Source of the DNA: Diploptera punctata
Taxonomy: Eukaryota; Arthropoda; Insecta; Blattodea; Blaberidae
Direction: 5' to 3'
Assembly: GCA_030220185.1 (NCBI GenBank)
Contig: JASPKZ010010210.1
Span: forward strand, 52,094-116,093
Length of the DNA stretch: 64,000 nucleotides
Below, one piece after another: positions 62,287-64,000 of this stretch (the stretch's first letter is position 1; each line of letters begins with the position of its first letter). The position numbers were made by a program, and so were the translations under genes. The notes beneath the pieces were generated by a model. It saw only the letters and a list, made by a program, of their open reading frames with translations. It was not told the origin of the DNA and made no database searches.

Positions 62287-62514
62287 CATGTAGACTTTCA
62301 CGGCCGGAGTTGCTATGATGATATTGAAGAAGATTTTCGGGCTGTAGGCCGTGGTCGTGAGCCTTGTAGTTCCCCGACGTTTCGCCAGAGACTGCGTCTG
62401 GCATCCTCAAGACCACCCTTGAGGATGCCAGATGCAGTCTCTGGCGAAACGTCGGGGAACTACAAGCCTCACGACCACGGCCTACAGCCCGAAAATCTTC
62501 TTCAAGATCATCAT
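62287..62514. mobile_element. Penelope-derived palindrome, 228 bases
   Basis: Arms 62315-62410 and 62419-62514 are near-perfect inverted copies (ATTTTCGGGCTGTAGGCCGT, GTAGTTCCCCGACGTTTCGC) around GACCACCC. The left flank TAGACTTTCACGGCCGG matches in reverse the end of the big Penelope dimer (CCGGCCGTGAAAGCCTA, 28617-28633). AGAACTTAATATATT at 62272-62286 and 62515-62529 is a 15-base target duplication. Confidence 0.88.
62415..62465 (+). ncRNA. Hammerhead-like motif in Penelope palindrome
   Basis: TTGAGGA, one extra T, stem II GCCAGA with TCTGGC, GAAACGTC. The mirror image lies in the left arm (GACGTTTCGCCAGA, TCTGGCATCCTCAA). C3 is T in both arms, which should abolish cleavage if the hammerhead model is right; the stem and GAAACGTC are kept. 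Confidence 0.6.
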
Positions 62515-62623
62515 AGAACTTAATATATTTAATCTCTGTGAAAGAATAAAATACTATCAAAATGCTTACCTTCAGCATGTATTACGAATGAATGAACAGC
62601 GCATACCAAGAAGAATGTATAAT

Positions 62624-63016
62624 CATCATCATCATCATCACTCCAGGGATTAGGCAATTGCCCGTTCCGGCTTCATATTGCATCAGCCCAACGTCTTCTA
62701 GGTCTTCCAACATCACGCCTTCATCTTGCTTGATAATTTCTGGCTAACAATGGATATCTCTCCTTACTCATTCCATCCATATGATCAATCCATTTCTGTC
62801 TGTAATTCGTGACTTTATCCAATAAAGGCTGTACTTTCAATTCTTCTCTTATATCCTCATTTCTTATTCTATCAAGTCTTGTACATCCTTTTACTTGTCT
62901 TAGGAACCGCATCTCTGCCGTCTGTATTCTATCCCTGTCTTTTCACTGGAGCCCAAGTTTCACATCCATACAATATTGTGGGAACCGCCATAACATTATA
63001 CATTTTTTATCTTGGT
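62624..63016 (-). mobile_element. Antisense family E LINE 3' end with target duplication
   Basis: Minus strand MRFLRQVKGCTRLDRIRNED, IREELKVQPLLDKVTNYRQK, WIDHMDGMSKERYPLLARNY, QA; upstream MAVPTILYGCETWAPV. ATC tail at its left (3') end. AGAATGTATAAT at 62612-62623 and 63017-63028 is a 12-base target duplication, placing it inside the sense LINE. Confidence 0.9.
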
Positions 63017-63244
63017 AGAATGTATAATTATAAACCAAAAGGGAGAATATTATTGGGAAGACCATTGAAGAGATGGAAAGACCAATTCGACCTATAATGA
63101 GATCGGAACAGGCCATTTGGACTTAATCCTTGTTGTTGATGATGATGATCATCATTCACAATTTTATGAAAAAATAGATTTTGTTCATACACTCGATGAA
63201 CGCAGTAATCTTGCAGCCGGATCTTCGACTAGGGTGGGAAGCCT

Positions 63245-63510
63245 GTAAGGAGGATTGGAAGCAAACGGACATGACGTGTGTTTCGAACTACTCTTCTCTA
63301 ATGAAAATTGAGGTTCATCGCCGTTGCACGCAGTAAGGGGCATTAAATAGAGCACAATCGGTCGTGGAGGAGCTTAACGTAACATTCAAGGGAAATTTGT
63401 TAGCAGAGATTGGGAGCAATCCTCCGTATTTCGTCCTTTAGTAACCTACTCGTATCTGGATGAAATCAAGCTTCTTATTCTGATAACCAAATTTCGATAA
63501 AGTTTCAATA
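63245..63510. other. Spacer, nothing recognised
   Basis: No supported content. Confidence 0.4.
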
Positions 63511-63511
63511 A

Positions 63512-63640
63512 CACTGGTCGACAAGGTTTTCTTCACAAGAAATCTGATTAGTGAATCTAGTGCATTTTTCATACTGAATTCAGATATGTAGTCAGAATTT
63601 TTCCATCAGGCACAGTTTTTTTGTGACAGCTACTTTTTTC
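63512..63640. mobile_element. Diverged K element end (copy 6)
   Basis: TAA then CACTGGTCGACAAGG, TGCATTTTTCATACTGAATT, CAGATATGTAGTCAGAATTT, TTCCATCAGGCACAG follow the order of K copies 3 and 4 with many changes. The distal part and other end are not visible. Confidence 0.6.
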
Positions 63641-64000
63641 AAAATTGATTTTAGCATTCTCTTTGACCTGTCATAGCAACCTTTACCTTATCTTCTTGTA
63701 AGCCCGTGTTTTCCCTTTACAGAGATTTTGGCGCTCTGCCCCTACAGGAAAGAATTTGAACCATACTAATTTAGTTTTACTTTTTTTTCGTATAGATGTC
63801 ATTTGAGTGGTACGTGGTTAGCGTTCCGGATCATACTGACATCTAGGAAACCAAGGTAGTACTAGGACGGGAAAATTCGGTAAATTTTGCTTAGAGGCCT
63901 TTTCATTCAGGCTTAAGGATCTTTACGAGCCTGAAAATCTTCAGACTCGGGACCCACGGCTTAAAGTCCCTCCCGCAGGACTCGCTCCTTGGATTTTTCC
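63641..64000. other. Unassigned sequence at right edge, possibly a SINE
   Basis: GTGGTACGTGGTTAGCGTTC at 63810 could be a tRNA box A-like head, followed by a compact GC-richer body (GACTCGGGACCCACGGC, CTCCCGCAGGACTCGCTCC). No second copy is available here to test it. Confidence 0.35.

Larger units (their letters stand above)
62206..63151 (+). mobile_element. Family E LINE 3' end hosting two further insertions
   Basis: Joined pieces read RAIAGYQRTDKKKNEDIRTE, LNIFNLCERIKYYQNAYLQH, VLRMNEQRIPRRMYN, YKPKGRILLGRPLKRWKDQF, stop, then GATCGGAACAGGCC and a GATGAT tail. Target duplication TCATTCACAATT at 62194-62205 and 63152-63163. Interrupted by a Penelope-derived palindrome (62287-62514) and an antisense LINE (62624-63016). 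Confidence 0.88.
61605..63240. mobile_element. Long inverted-repeat DNA element, interrupted in its right arm
   Basis: Left arm about 61620-61795 (GATCCGGCTGCAGGATTACT, GTTCATCGAGCGTATGAACA, TTTGGCCGCCAGTATGTTTA, TTCGAAATAATTTGATTCGC). The right arm is its reverse, in two pieces: 62105-62205 and 63152-63240 (GTTCATACACTCGATGAACG, AATCTTGCAGCCGGATC). The centre 61800-62100 has no coding motif. The split is explained by the LINE at 62206-63151 between TCATTCACAATT duplications. Confidence 0.85.

Noticed and set aside
1..64000. CRISPR arrays, operons, ribosome binding sites, bacterial insertion sequences
   Set aside because: No regularly spaced repeats with unique spacers and no bacterial gene organisation; the short direct repeats are microsatellites, minisatellites or eukaryotic elements.

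Overview
The window looks like a piece of a large, AT-rich, repeat-saturated arthropod genome, most likely an insect with a big genome such as a cockroach or another polyneopteran. This is inference from the repertoire (many non-LTR families, Penelope-like elements, tRNA-derived SINEs, mariner-like transposases, very frequent (ATT)n, (TA)n and (TATG)n tracts), not from a diagnostic host gene. Nothing looks bacterial: there are no operons, ribosome binding sites or dense coding. Almost every long reading frame is a decayed retroelement frame.

Layout. 1-7 kb: LINE 3' ends, a class II tRNA-derived SINE cluster and two copies of a conserved-hairpin repeat (H). 7.1-10.8 kb: a frameshifted CR1/jockey-like LINE sitting inside one H copy. 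11-14 kb: LINE ends and a huge (TATG)n tract. 14.16-17.42 kb: a complete but frameshifted RTE-like LINE (family A) between 14-bp target duplications. 18-25 kb: SINEs, an intron-bearing tRNA-Tyr pseudogene, long foldback repeats. 25.2-28.6 kb: a 3.45-kb inverted dimer of a Penelope-like element (RT plus GIY-YIG) with hammerhead-like motifs at both outer ends. 29-32 kb: a CACTG-ended DNA element (K1) and a 2.2-kb LINE. 33-49 kb: more K copies, LINE ends, mariner-like remnants, a 5-unit minisatellite and a second Penelope-like relic. 50-53 kb: a family A LINE inserted in an older LINE. 53-60 kb: K4 and K5, a tRNA-like inverted repeat, and the one plausible host coding exon (56604-56795, minus, a 63-residue membrane protein). 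60-64 kb: microsatellite-linked repeats and a multiply nested insertion (61.6-63.24 kb) ordered by target duplications.

How the parts relate. Family A LINEs leave 8-14 bp target duplications and AAGT- or GTTA-type tails. The tRNA-Asp-like SINE shares its last 40 bases with a LINE (family F) at 12.45-12.72 kb, suggesting a mobilising partner. K elements all show CACTG-type ends and 3-bp target duplications, and different copies keep different fragments of one lost protein. Penelope-like copies occur as head-to-head palindromes carrying a TGANGA, stem, GAAACGTC motif. Family letters (A-G, H, K, L, R) are labels made for this window only. All coordinates were read by eye and may be off by a few bases.
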